Assembly: GCA_023388055.1 (NCBI GenBank) | Contig: JAEWGW010000012.1 | Coordinates: 1 to 64,000 of the forward strand | Source: Bacillota bacterium | GTDB lineage: Bacteria; Bacillota; Bacilli; Paenibacillales; NBRC-103111 | Direction of reading: 5' to 3' | Length of the DNA: 64,000 bases | Shown here: positions 32,692-40,937 of the stretch, in pieces | Numbering within the stretch: the stretch's first letter is position 1 | Layout of the letters: every line of letters begins with the position of its first letter | Translations under genes and position numbers: made by a program | Notes under the pieces: generated by a model | The model's input: only the letters and a program-made list of their open reading frames with translations | Told to the model about the DNA's origin: nothing | Databases searched by the model: none

Positions 32692-34701
32692 TTAGTCACC
32701 TCTTAATTTGATATTCTCAACCATACCTTCCAGCTCATTGGCCATCGCACTGACCTCTTGGGCGGACGAGGCAAGGTTGCTGACCGTAGAGGACTGCTCT
32801 TCGATGGCGCTGGACACACTTTCGCTGTTGGACGCGGTTTGCTCGGATATGCTTCCCATGGAATCAATAAGGCCGATAATCTGGTCCGAGGTAGCCACCT
32901 CGTCCCGGGTGATCTCTTCAATTTCCTTCACATTATGGGTGATTACCTGCACAGTGTCAATAATATGCATGAAGGCCCGGTCCGTTTCCTGGACGATGTC
33001 GACTCCTTGGGTAACCGCGGAGGAGGCTCCCTTCATGGCGCCTACGGCTTTGCCGATCTGATCCACCATCCGTTCCACCAGCTCCGATATTTCATTAGCC
33101 CGTTTGTTGGATTCCTCGGACAGCTTGCGGACCTCTCCGGCCACCACCGCAAAGCCTCTGCCGTTCTCCCCGGCCCGGGCGGCTTCGATAGCGGCATTAA
33201 GCGCAAGCAAATTGGTCTGCTGGGCAATGGCGTTCATCACACCCACAATTTCCGTCACGGTGGCGGATTGGGTGTTGAGGGAGGCCAGAATGGCTTCCGT
33301 TTCGCCGGTGCTGATGCTGATGGTTTCCATGGCCTTTACGGTTTCCTGAACGCGGATACGGCCGTCCTGAGCGGCTTTGTCGGAGATGTCCGCATTTTCG
33401 CTGGCAGTGGAGGCTTTGTTCAGGGCCAGCTGCACCAGACTGGACAGCTGCACCAGCACCTGCGACGCATTAACAACAGAATCGTTATTGTTCTCCGCCC
33501 CTGCTGCAATCTCCTGCATGTTGGCGCTGATTTCCTCGATGGAGGCGTTGATTTCCTCGGAGGAGGCGGCCATTTCCTGGGACATATTCATCAGCAATTC
33601 GGAGCCGTCGCGGATTTTGCGGATCATCAGATCCTGCTTGTGGATCATCAGGTTGAAGGATTCGCTCAGCTGCTGGAACTCATCCTTGGAGCGGATGGAG
33701 GTATGGGCTGTCAGATCCCCATCCCCTGCCTGAACCATGGCCTTCTGGAGCTTCCGGATGGGCCGGATGACACCCATTTCGCTCATGAGATACCCAAGAA
33801 GCAGAGCGGCCAGGATACAAACCAGGGTAATGATGATGGTATCATTGCGGATGCTGAAGGCTGGCGCCATGTAGTCATCGTAATTGGCCGTAGTAGCGAC
33901 AATCCAATTGCCGGCCGGCTGGAATACAACATATTTATAAATGCCTTCAAAGGTGTAAAATCCGGCTTTTTCCTTGCCGGCCAGCACATCCTTCACCAGA
34001 TTGTTCAGCTCGGGATAACCGTTGTCCGTAATATTCTCCTCCAGCACCTTATCCTTGGTGGGATGGGCCACCAGCAGGCCGGTTTTATCCAGCATGTAGG
34101 CATAGCCGCTTTCGCCGATTTTGACATCGGCTACGGCTCCGGTAAGGGCCGGGAAGGAAACGGTGGCCAGCAGCACGCCGGAGGTTTTCCCTCCGCTGGT
34201 CAAGGGCAGGGCGATGACAACGACAGGCTGGTTGCTGTCCTTGGAGATCAGCACCTCGCTGGTGACTGCAGTGCCCCCCAGAGCCCCCTTGAAATAATCA
34301 CGGTCGGACACATTCAAATCCGGCGCTGCCGAGGCGCTGGTCACAATGGCTTTGCCTTGGGTATCGGTGACAGCCAGAAGCTCTGTAAGTCCGCCGTTGT
34401 CCTTGTGCACGTCCGTCAGATACTGGTGCGCCTCCGCCTTCAGCGCATTATCCGCAGGCTTCAGAGGCAATTCGGACAGCGCCGAGTTGCGCGCGGCAAT
34501 CTGGAGACTCTGGTGGACCTGCTCAAGCCTGCCCTCCACCTCCTTGGAGGTGGAAGTGGTGGTTGCCGCCAGCTGCTCCTCAATCGTGGACTGGAGGGCT
34601 TTGGACGACAGGTTGTAGGACAGGATACCGGACAACACCAGCGGAATACAGATTAGCAGGAACAAGAGCGTACTTATTTTGACTCGTAAACTCAGCTTCA
34701 T
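32692..34701 (-). CDS. Methyl-accepting chemotaxis protein
   Basis: 669 residues. A helix at about 8-30 is followed by an extracellular dCache-type sensor (about 35-275), a second helix (about 280-300), HAMP (about 303-355), and a signalling domain whose tip is IVGVMNAIAQQTNLLALNAAIEAARAGENGRGFAVVAGEVRKLSEES. Gln/Glu pairs for methylation are present. ATG at 34701 has GGAGG 8 bases upstream. The unusual feature is its place between an RsbW-like kinase and a STAS antagonist rather than among che genes. It could feed a ligand signal into that switch. Confidence 0.93.
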   Translation of the reverse strand: MKLSLRVKISTLLFLLICIPLVLSGILSYNLSSKALQSTIEEQLAATTTSTSKEVEGRLEQVHQSLQIAARNSALSELPLKPADNALKAEAHQYLTDVHKDNGGLTELLAVTDTQGKAIVTSASAAPDLNVSDRDYFKGALGGTAVTSEVLISKDSNQPVVVIALPLTSGGKTSGVLLATVSFPALTGAVADVKIGESGYAYMLDKTGLLVAHPTKDKVLEENITDNGYPELNNLVKDVLAGKEKAGFYTFEGIYKYVVFQPAGNWIVATTANYDDYMAPAFSIRNDTIIITLVCILAALLLGYLMSEMGVIRPIRKLQKAMVQAGDGDLTAHTSIRSKDEFQQLSESFNLMIHKQDLMIRKIRDGSELLMNMSQEMAASSEEINASIEEISANMQEIAAGAENNNDSVVNASQVLVQLSSLVQLALNKASTASENADISDKAAQDGRIRVQETVKAMETISISTGETEAILASLNTQSATVTEIVGVMNAIAQQTNLLALNAAIEAARAGENGRGFAVVAGEVRKLSEESNKRANEISELVERMVDQIGKAVGAMKGASSAVTQGVDIVQETDRAFMHIIDTVQVITHNVKEIEEITRDEVATSDQIIGLIDSMGSISEQTASNSESVSSAIEEQSSTVSNLASSAQEVSAMANELEGMVENIKLRGD

Positions 34702-34740
34702 TTCGTTCTCCTCCATCTCCACGGGACATTCAAATTCGGT

Positions 34741-35139
34741 CTAATGGCATTCCAGGATTTTCACAATGTTAATCGTATTGTCCACCATCTCCACATGATC
34801 GGAGAAGCTGCGGATCAAATACAAACCTCTGCCTCCTTCATCCAATAGCCGGCTTTCGTCAATATCCAGCGGAATGTCCCGGTAACCGGACTTTCTTCCC
34901 GTGTCCTCCACCTGCAGATTCAGATGTGTGCCGTCCAGGGAATAGCGGATGTAGATGGGCTTGGTGCAATCCTCGTCGTTTCCGTGAAAATAGGCGTTGG
35001 TCACGGCTTCGGCCAGAATCAGCTTCACATCAAAGGCCACCTGCTCCACCTCGGGACCAAGGTCGCGGATAATCCCGTCGATCAGGCCCTGATGGTGATC
35101 CAATCCGAATAAAACCACTTCTTTTATACAAACTGCCAT
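34741..35139 (-). CDS. RsbW-like serine kinase / anti-sigma factor (HATPase_c_2)
   Basis: 132 residues. The N-box is LILAEAVTNAYFHGN and the last G-box is EGGRGLYLIRSFSD. The G1 box reads DTGRKSGY, two residues longer than the usual DxGxGF. Such proteins bind a sigma factor or other partner and phosphorylate a STAS antagonist. It lies 16 bp downstream of the phosphatase gene and upstream of the receptor. No sigma gene is in the operon, so its target is elsewhere or is not a sigma factor. Confidence 0.88.
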   Translation of the reverse strand: MAVCIKEVVLFGLDHHQGLIDGIIRDLGPEVEQVAFDVKLILAEAVTNAYFHGNDEDCTKPIYIRYSLDGTHLNLQVEDTGRKSGYRDIPLDIDESRLLDEGGRGLYLIRSFSDHVEMVDNTINIVKILECH

Positions 35140-35155
35140 CCATATCTCCCTGCCT

Positions 35156-36616
35156 TCACCTGATTGTCAACTCCAGCCACGTGCAGTCATCCTGCAGGAT
35201 GGAGTCCTGTGTCGCGCGCTTCAGCGCTTCATATTCCCAATACGCAGTCTCCCCGCCATCAAGCAGCTCCAAACCATCCGTATAAAAACAAAACCGGTCG
35301 CCGGAGGAAAAGGGAACCTGTATCGAATCAAATCTGCTGTTCTCAAACATTCCGACGGGGGCACCCTTCACCTGCAGCTTGGTCCATTGCCCGTCCGCCG
35401 CGCAGTGGTCAAATTCGTTGATGCCCGCCGCCGCCGCAGTCAGCAGCCCTTCTCCATAATCAAGCAGGAAGCAGCAGACCGCGATATAGTCCTCGTCCAG
35501 ATGCCGCACAATTTTGAAATTCAAATCCCGCAGGACCTCCTGGGGATGGGCATGCTCCTGCACACTGTCGAAGAACAGCAGGCGCATGGCGGAGATATTC
35601 AGCGCCGCCGTTAACCCCTTGCCGGTCACATCGCCGATGATGCCAATGACCTTGTCCGGACCGATCCGGTGAAAAAAATAAAAATCGCCGCTTAGGGTTC
35701 CCGCAGGGACATAGAGCTTCTGTAAGCCCGCCTGGTCCGGCAGGGGGAAATCCGCAGCCAGCCGGCGCTCCTGGAGCTGCACCGCCCGCTTGATTTCCTT
35801 CTTGCTGTCCGTCACATCCCGCAGCAGCAGCTGGGTTGCGCTGACCCCGGCGAAGCTTACGGGAGCGCAGACAATGTCCAGATCGACAGCCCGCCCGTCG
35901 TTCAGCACCGCCTTGATCTCTACCCGCATATTTTCCGTGGATTGGTCCAGGTAGTTCAGCACTTTATTTTCCTTGCTTTTGAGAAATCCCCGATGAAAGA
36001 AGCTCTGCAGGCTGCAGCCTACCATCTGCTCCCGGTCCAGGCCAAACAGCACCTCAGATTGTTTATTGGCGAACAGCACCATGTCCTCCCGGAAGACAAT
36101 AATCGCATCGGGACACAGCTCCACCAGATTCCGGTACCGCTCCTCGCTTTCCTTCAGCAGCAGGTCCGCCCGGACCCGTTCGGTAACGTCATGGACAACG
36201 GAATAAATGCAATTGACTCCAAGCATGGTAATCATGCCGGTATGTATCTCCACGTACATGGTGGCGCCGTCCGCTCTCCGGTGGCGGTCCATCAGGATCT
36301 GGTTAAGCTCCGTTCCTTCCTTCACTCTATCTACGAAGGTCTTGTCCGCCGGAATGCCCGCCATCCGGGCCATACCGTCCTGGTCCTTGGCCTTCAAATC
36401 CTCAATGCTTATCGCCCGCAGCTCCGCCAGGCGGTAGCCGTAAAAGTCCAAAGCGGCTTTGTTGGCATCCACTATGCTCCCGTTTGCGGGGTTGATCAGA
36501 AGCGTGACCAGATGGTTATTGTCGTAGATGCAGCCGTAATGCTCCATACAGGTTTGGGCTGAGGGATTGTTTTGCAGATTTTTGCATGAATGGTGGTTGC
36601 TCATCGGGGGCCACAC
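35156..36616 (-). CDS. PAS-sensing PP2C (SpoIIE/RsbU-type) phosphatase
   Basis: 486 residues. Two PAS domains are predicted at about 25-150 (LLINPANGSIVDANKAALDFYGY) and 160-280 (LVELCPDAIIVFREDMVLFANKQSEVLFG). A SpoIIE-type phosphatase domain follows at about 290-486, with metal aspartates in LSGDFYFF, GIIGDVTGKGLTAAL and LQDDCTW. It should dephosphorylate the STAS protein of the same operon in response to a cytoplasmic signal. The start is uncertain: GTG at 36616 with AGGGA upstream, or ATG at 36604. It is first of the four-gene operon. Confidence 0.9.
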   Translation of the reverse strand: MWPPMSNHHSCKNLQNNPSAQTCMEHYGCIYDNNHLVTLLINPANGSIVDANKAALDFYGYRLAELRAISIEDLKAKDQDGMARMAGIPADKTFVDRVKEGTELNQILMDRHRRADGATMYVEIHTGMITMLGVNCIYSVVHDVTERVRADLLLKESEERYRNLVELCPDAIIVFREDMVLFANKQSEVLFGLDREQMVGCSLQSFFHRGFLKSKENKVLNYLDQSTENMRVEIKAVLNDGRAVDLDIVCAPVSFAGVSATQLLLRDVTDSKKEIKRAVQLQERRLAADFPLPDQAGLQKLYVPAGTLSGDFYFFHRIGPDKVIGIIGDVTGKGLTAALNISAMRLLFFDSVQEHAHPQEVLRDLNFKIVRHLDEDYIAVCCFLLDYGEGLLTAAAAGINEFDHCAADGQWTKLQVKGAPVGMFENSRFDSIQVPFSSGDRFCFYTDGLELLDGGETAYWEYEALKRATQDSILQDDCTWLELTIR

Positions 36617-36641
36617 TTTCCCTGAATAGGTTATTTTAATC

Positions 36642-36684
36642 AGTATAACATATTTTTTATTTCATATGTCGTCCTAAATCGACA
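36642..36684 (-). promoter_or_regulatory. Candidate promoter of the partner-switch operon with a small palindrome
   Basis: On the minus strand an extended -10 (TGT then TATACT, 36642-36647) lies 25 bp before the operon's first gene. Upstream, TGTCG (36667-36671) and CGACA (36680-36684) form a short dyad where a -35 or operator would sit. No -35 match was found. Confidence 0.4.
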
Positions 36685-36736
36685 TCCAATGACAGTGCTT
36701 TTTACTGGAAACAGTCCAAGCAGCGGTCTACGGATA

Positions 36737-36762
36737 GCAAAAAACCGGCATTCGCATGCCGG
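36737..36762 (-). terminator. Terminator of the sugar dehydrogenase operon
   Basis: AACCGGCAT and ATGCCGGTT form a perfect 9-bp stem around a 4-base loop, followed by a T run on the minus strand, 13 bp past the stop. Confidence 0.9.
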
Positions 36763-36774
36763 TTTGTCCCGCGT

Positions 36775-37794
36775 TTAATAGGTATGGATGGGCTCTCTAA
36801 AGCGGCTTCTGGAGGAGGCGTAAATCGCGTCCAAAAGTCCCATGGAGGCTGCCGCATCACTTAAATCCGTGTAGTCCTTAACACCTGTTTGCCTGCTTCT
36901 GTAGTACAATGCCACCAGCTTGGCATGGCCTTTGCCCCAGTAGGCTTTGCCCAGCTCCGCTGCCGTATCGCTGGCCAGCACCTCCTCGGTGCCGTCCCGG
37001 ATCAGCAGCAAGCGGTTATCCGTGTAGCGCAGAAGCCCCTTCTCCATATGCATCTCCACAAAAAACGGGCTGTTGCCGGAGTAGCCATTGGTGGCGTAGA
37101 AGAAGCCCTTCTTCCCATCCTTGTAATATAAGGTGGCCTCCGCCGTATCCTCCACCTCAATCACATCCTGAAGCACCCGGGTATCGGTGGTCCCTTTGAC
37201 TGATTCCACCCGGCCGCCCAGATGATAGAGCATATCCAGCATATGCACCGCCTGGTTGATCAAGAGGCCTCCGCCTTCGGTGGCCCACTTGCCGCGCCAT
37301 TCCTCCGAGCGGTAATATTCCGGCGTCCGGTGCCAGGTGAGAATGCAGCGCAGACCCAGCATCCGGCCAAGCTCTCCCTTATCAATCCACTCCTTGGCCT
37401 TCACTACGGAAGGATTGAAGCGGTTCTGGAGAATGACGCAGCAGGTGACACCCGCCTTCTCCACCGCACGGACGATGCCTGCAGCTTCCGCCGCGTTCAG
37501 GGCTACCGGCTTTTCCAGGACGATGTGTTTGCCCGCCTCCGCGGCCCGGATAGCCATGGGTGCATGGAGGTAATGGGGAAGGCAGATATGGACGGTGTCC
37601 ACCTCGGGGTCTGCCAGGACCTCTTCCACGCTGCTAAAGCTCCTGCAGTTGTACTGCTCTGCCAAAGCGGCTCTCCGCTCCGGCACAATATCGCAGACGC
37701 CGTACAGCTTGGCGTCCGCTGCCTCCGCAATAGCTGCGGCATGCACCGGGCCGATGGCCCCGCAGCCGAGAATGACGGCATTCTTCGCATCCAT
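36775..37794 (-). CDS. Gfo/Idh/MocA-family dehydrogenase 1
   Basis: 339 residues. The NAD(P) fold starts VILGCGAIGPVHAAAI and the catalytic motif EKP lies in AGKHIVLEKPVALN. A C-terminal alpha/beta domain carries GGGLLINQAVHMLDMLYHLGG, with the usual histidine. It probably oxidises or epimerises a sugar, inositol or amino sugar. It is last in an operon with an isomerase and a second dehydrogenase, the arrangement seen in inositol- and keto-sugar pathways. The substrate is not determined. Confidence 0.9.
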   Translation of the reverse strand: MDAKNAVILGCGAIGPVHAAAIAEAADAKLYGVCDIVPERRAALAEQYNCRSFSSVEEVLADPEVDTVHICLPHYLHAPMAIRAAEAGKHIVLEKPVALNAAEAAGIVRAVEKAGVTCCVILQNRFNPSVVKAKEWIDKGELGRMLGLRCILTWHRTPEYYRSEEWRGKWATEGGGLLINQAVHMLDMLYHLGGRVESVKGTTDTRVLQDVIEVEDTAEATLYYKDGKKGFFYATNGYSGNSPFFVEMHMEKGLLRYTDNRLLLIRDGTEEVLASDTAAELGKAYWGKGHAKLVALYYRSRQTGVKDYTDLSDAAASMGLLDAIYASSRSRFREPIHTY

Positions 37795-37795
37795 G

Positions 37796-38560
37796 TTATG
37801 CGAAACCTTCCTTCTTCAGGTTGTTATAGCTGATGGTCAGGCTGTCGAAGGCCTCGGTAGGACCAGCATCCCGTTCGATAAGATACCATTTGACCTTGGC
37901 TTCCTCAGAGGCCTTGAAAATCTCCGGCCAGTCCAGGTTGCCCTCCATCACCTCGGACATAATTTGCTTGTCGTCGATAATCGCCAGATCCTTAAAGTGG
38001 ATGGCATCCACCCGCCCGGCCAGCTTGCGGATCCATTGCACCGGATCTACGCCGCCGAACTGCAGCCAATAGGTATCCAGGGTGAACATGAAGGTTTCCG
38101 GATTGGTTTCCTCCACCAGAACATCCATCCCGTATTTGCCGTTGAACTTCTGGAATTCAAAATGGTGGTTGTGGTAGCTGAATTTCAGGCCATTCTTGCC
38201 TAATTCGTCGGCAATGGCGGAGAATTTCCGCGCGAAGGCGGGATACCCCTCCGCACTGCGGAATTCGGTGGGCAGGCCGCCCAAACCGGCGATACCGCAG
38301 CCCAAGGTATGATGATCCTTGATCAGACTGTCCAGCTCATCCACGAATTTGGAATAAGGCGTATGGGTAATCACAATCTTCAAGCCGTGGGAATCGGCGA
38401 TGGCCTTCAGCTCCTCCGCTGGCAAGGCAACCTTGATGCCCGAGGCCTGGATGGTAGTGTAGCCGATCTCGCGGACTTTCTTCAGCGTCGCATCCAATTC
38501 CTCTGCGGTATTGGTATAATCGCGCAGGGTATACATTTGGGCGCCCAAAATTTTGCTCAT
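37796..38560 (-). CDS. Sugar phosphate isomerase/epimerase (AP endonuclease 2 fold)
   Basis: 254 residues with a TIM-barrel xylose-isomerase-like fold. Metal ligands are suggested by FSYHNHHFEFQ, TLDTYWLQFGG, AIHFKDLA and YLIERDAG. Relatives include inosose isomerases and 3-keto-glucose epimerase-like enzymes. ATG at 38560 follows AAGGAGA at 8 bases; the frame to 38653 runs through the large hairpin upstream and is not credible. Confidence 0.9.
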   Translation of the reverse strand: MSKILGAQMYTLRDYTNTAEELDATLKKVREIGYTTIQASGIKVALPAEELKAIADSHGLKIVITHTPYSKFVDELDSLIKDHHTLGCGIAGLGGLPTEFRSAEGYPAFARKFSAIADELGKNGLKFSYHNHHFEFQKFNGKYGMDVLVEETNPETFMFTLDTYWLQFGGVDPVQWIRKLAGRVDAIHFKDLAIIDDKQIMSEVMEGNLDWPEIFKASEEAKVKWYLIERDAGPTEAFDSLTISYNNLKKEGFA

Positions 38561-38582
38561 GGGGATCGTCTCCTTTTTGGTA

Positions 38583-38680
38583 GAGACTACGACGAAATAA
38601 GTACCGCTAATTTGAGGACAAAGCTCCCAAAACCATGGAGACTTTGTTCTCAAAACCGGGTACTAATTTCCTCGTAGCTC
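38583..38680 (-). repeat. Large intercistronic stem-loop, ~44-bp imperfect arms
   Basis: From GAGACTACGA at 38583 to TCGTAGCTC at 38680 the two arms pair over about 44 bp, including AAGTACC/GGTACT and GACAAAG/CTTTGT, around a nine-base loop. It exactly fills the gap between the stop of one gene and the ribosome site of the next. It could stabilise or process the message, or attenuate it; there is no T run. Confidence 0.8.
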
Positions 38681-38681
38681 T

Positions 38682-39848
38682 TTAGTGGGTTCCGGCTACA
38701 TCGGCTACGTTCTGGACAACGTCGGGCTTGACGTATGTGGAGGTTTTGATTTTGTCCTGAAGCAGGTTATAGAAACCGTCATGGTCAAAATTCTCCAGAT
38801 CCGCCCAGCTGTCGGTCCAGGCCGAATAATGAATGCCGTTGGAAATAAGCAGGCCCAGAACCCCTTCTTCCCCGGGAGCCAGCAGCTTCTCGCCCTTCAG
38901 GATGGCGTTGGTGAAGTTCTTCATGATGCCCACATGCTGCTCCCCGCCGCTGGTATCTGCAGGAACCTCGCACTTCCAGGCCTCTGGACGGCCGAAGGGA
39001 GCGGTGTTGGTTTTATTGAATTCCCGTTCCGACACGCGATTGCGGTGGAAGGTGATGACATTCTTCTCCACGACAATCTTGCCCATGTCGCCGGAGATTT
39101 CCAGGCGGTTGGTGCCCGGAGACTCCGCGGTGGAGGTAATATACACGCCGCTGGCGCCGTTTTCGAATTCCATGTAGGCGGTGACATCGTCCTCCACCTC
39201 AATATTGTAAAACTTGCCGAAGCCGCAGAAGGAACGCACCCGCTTGGGCATGCCGAGGATCCACTGGAACAGGTCCAGGTTATGCGGATTCTGGTTGATC
39301 AGGGTGCCGCCGCCTTCCCCCTCCCAAGTGGAGCGCCAGGTGCCGGAATCGTGGTAGCATTGGGGACGGTACCAGTCGGTAATGATCCAGACGGCGCGTT
39401 TGATGCCGCCCAGCTCTCCGCTTTTCACCAGGTCCCGAACCTTCTGGTACACGGGGTTGGTGCGCTGGTTGTACATGATGCAGAACAGCTTGTCGGACTT
39501 TTGGGCAGCTTCGTTCATTTCCAGAACCTGCTTGGTATGCACACCCGCCGGCTTCTCCACCAGCACATGCAGCCCATGCTCGAAACCCTGGATGGCGAGG
39601 ATCGGATGGTCGTAGTGGGGCACGGCGATAAGCACGGCGTCGATCAAACCGCTTTTGTACATGGACAGGGCGTCCTCGAATACAGGGACCTCCGGCAGCG
39701 TGTTCCGCGCCCATTCCCTTCTTTCCTCGCTAATGTCGCATACGGCGCCGAGAACAAGATTGGGCACCCGCTTCTCCAAATGAATATGCTTGGTATGGGA
39801 TGAGCCCATGTTGCCCAGACCGATTACACCAATTCTGACTTTATCCAT
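38682..39848 (-). CDS. Gfo/Idh/MocA-family dehydrogenase 2
   Basis: 388 residues. The nucleotide-binding start is VRIGVIGLGNMGSSHTKHI, EKP lies in HVLVEKPAGVHTK, and GGGTLINQNPHNLDLFQWILGMP is the substrate-domain histidine region. It shares a fold but little sequence with the other dehydrogenase of the operon. ATG at 39848 follows AAGGAGG at 12 bases. First gene of the three, divergent from an AraC regulator; a cre-like site lies just upstream. Confidence 0.9.
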   Translation of the reverse strand: MDKVRIGVIGLGNMGSSHTKHIHLEKRVPNLVLGAVCDISEERREWARNTLPEVPVFEDALSMYKSGLIDAVLIAVPHYDHPILAIQGFEHGLHVLVEKPAGVHTKQVLEMNEAAQKSDKLFCIMYNQRTNPVYQKVRDLVKSGELGGIKRAVWIITDWYRPQCYHDSGTWRSTWEGEGGGTLINQNPHNLDLFQWILGMPKRVRSFCGFGKFYNIEVEDDVTAYMEFENGASGVYITSTAESPGTNRLEISGDMGKIVVEKNVITFHRNRVSEREFNKTNTAPFGRPEAWKCEVPADTSGGEQHVGIMKNFTNAILKGEKLLAPGEEGVLGLLISNGIHYSAWTDSWADLENFDHDGFYNLLQDKIKTSTYVKPDVVQNVADVAGTH

Positions 39849-39870
39849 AAGCTGACGCTTCCTCCTTGGG

Positions 39871-39887
39871 ATTAAAACGGTTTCAAT
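39871..39887 (-). promoter_or_regulatory. cre-like / LacI-type operator before the dehydrogenase operon
   Basis: The minus strand reads TTGAAACCGTTTTAAT, which matches the CcpA cre pattern (TGWAANCGNTNWCA) except for one base near the end. Its position close to the ribosome site suits repression by CcpA or a related LacI-family protein. Confidence 0.45.
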
Positions 39888-39984
39888 TTTCCCTTCCACT
39901 GTACCATTTATGGGTTCCGCGATCTATACAATCCTTGTTTGATACTATGCAAATCTTGCGGTAATATGGGGAGGGGTGAGACAT

Positions 39985-40839
39985 GTGAAAACAGAACCTG
40001 GCAGAATCCGGTACGGCGCCTCAGACGGCTCCTTTTCGTTCCATCATACTCGTGACGAATCGCCCAATCCGGAGCATTTTAAACTGCATTATGAAGTGGG
40101 CTATGAAATCTTCCTGTTCCTCGAGGGGAACGGAACCTATATTATTGAGGGCAACCGCTATGAATTGTCCCCCAATTCGCTTCTGATTATGAACTCCAAT
40201 GAGCTTCACGTCTTGTCCATTTCACCGGATCACCCGTATGAGCGCATTGTGCTGACGCTGAAGAAGGATTTTCTCCCTCCCTTTTTGTCCCACGGGGTGG
40301 ACTTCCTGCGTTCTATTAAATACCGGAAGCTGGGGCACGGCAACCTGATCCAGGGGGAACTGGTGGTGAAAAACGGTCTGCTGGAGTTTTTTCATAAACT
40401 CCGGCGTTTGCTTGCCCGTCCCGGTCCGGAGGAGGAGTTTATGGTCAAATGTGTCATTGTGGAGCTCCTGGCCGCTATCAACAGCATCAAGGAGAAGGAG
40501 CTGCTGGATGCCCAGCTGCATAAGCCGGCCATGACCAAGGTAAGCGAGCTGCTGGAGTACATCAACGGGAATCTGAATGAAGCGCTGACTCTGGACGCCT
40601 TGGCGGAGCGGTTTTTCCTGACCAAGTATCATCTGTGCCATATTTTCAAGGAAGCCACCGGCTACTCCATTAACCAATATATCTCGTACAAACGGATTCA
40701 TATGGCGGATGCACTGATGCTGGAGGGCCACACCCCTACCCAGGCCTGCTTTATGTCCGGCTTCAACAGCTACTCCAATTTCTATAAATCCTACCGCAAG
40801 CTGACCGGACGTTCGCCCCGGCACACCAAGGAGGAATGA
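39985..40839 (+). CDS. AraC-family regulator of the dehydrogenase operon
   Basis: 284 residues. A cupin sensor (YEVGYEIFLFLEGNGTYIIEGNRYELSPNSLLIMN) is followed by a double HTH from about residue 185 (LTLDALAERFFLTKYHLCHIFKEATGYSINQYISYKRI...SGFNSYSNFYKSYRKLTGRSP). GTG at 39985 has GGAGGGG 8 bases upstream; another GTG at 39976 overlaps that site. It is divergent from the sugar dehydrogenase operon and probably its activator. Confidence 0.88.
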   Translation: MKTEPGRIRYGASDGSFSFHHTRDESPNPEHFKLHYEVGYEIFLFLEGNGTYIIEGNRYELSPNSLLIMNSNELHVLSISPDHPYERIVLTLKKDFLPPFLSHGVDFLRSIKYRKLGHGNLIQGELVVKNGLLEFFHKLRRLLARPGPEEEFMVKCVIVELLAAINSIKEKELLDAQLHKPAMTKVSELLEYINGNLNEALTLDALAERFFLTKYHLCHIFKEATGYSINQYISYKRIHMADALMLEGHTPTQACFMSGFNSYSNFYKSYRKLTGRSPRHTKEE

Positions 40840-40862
40840 TTTTTTTAGTAAACATGCCAAAA

Positions 40863-40896
40863 AGCTCTTGAACTCTATCAAGAGCTATAGTAATTT
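40863..40896 (+). promoter_or_regulatory. Promoter overlapped by a perfect palindrome, before the Met-rich gene
   Basis: AGCTCTTGA (40863-40871) and TCAAGAGCT (40878-40886) are a perfect 9-bp inverted repeat with a 6-bp spacer. TTGAAC (40868-40873), 17 bp and TAATTT (40891-40896) form a possible promoter, so the palindrome covers the -35 and spacer. It could instead be a weak terminator for the AraC gene, but no T run follows. Confidence 0.5.
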
Positions 40897-40937
40897 TATA
40901 GATGCAGGCTCATTTCCAATTGAAGGGAGGCGACGGC

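Noticed and set aside
32758..34656. A 632-residue plus-strand frame opposite the chemoreceptor
   Set aside because: It is Gly/His-rich shadow sequence with no ribosome site; the minus-strand chemotaxis protein is unmistakable.
36775..39848. A complete inositol catabolism (iol) operon
   Set aside because: The two dehydrogenases and the isomerase fit the folds, but iolB, iolC, iolD and iolE are missing, so the substrate is left open.
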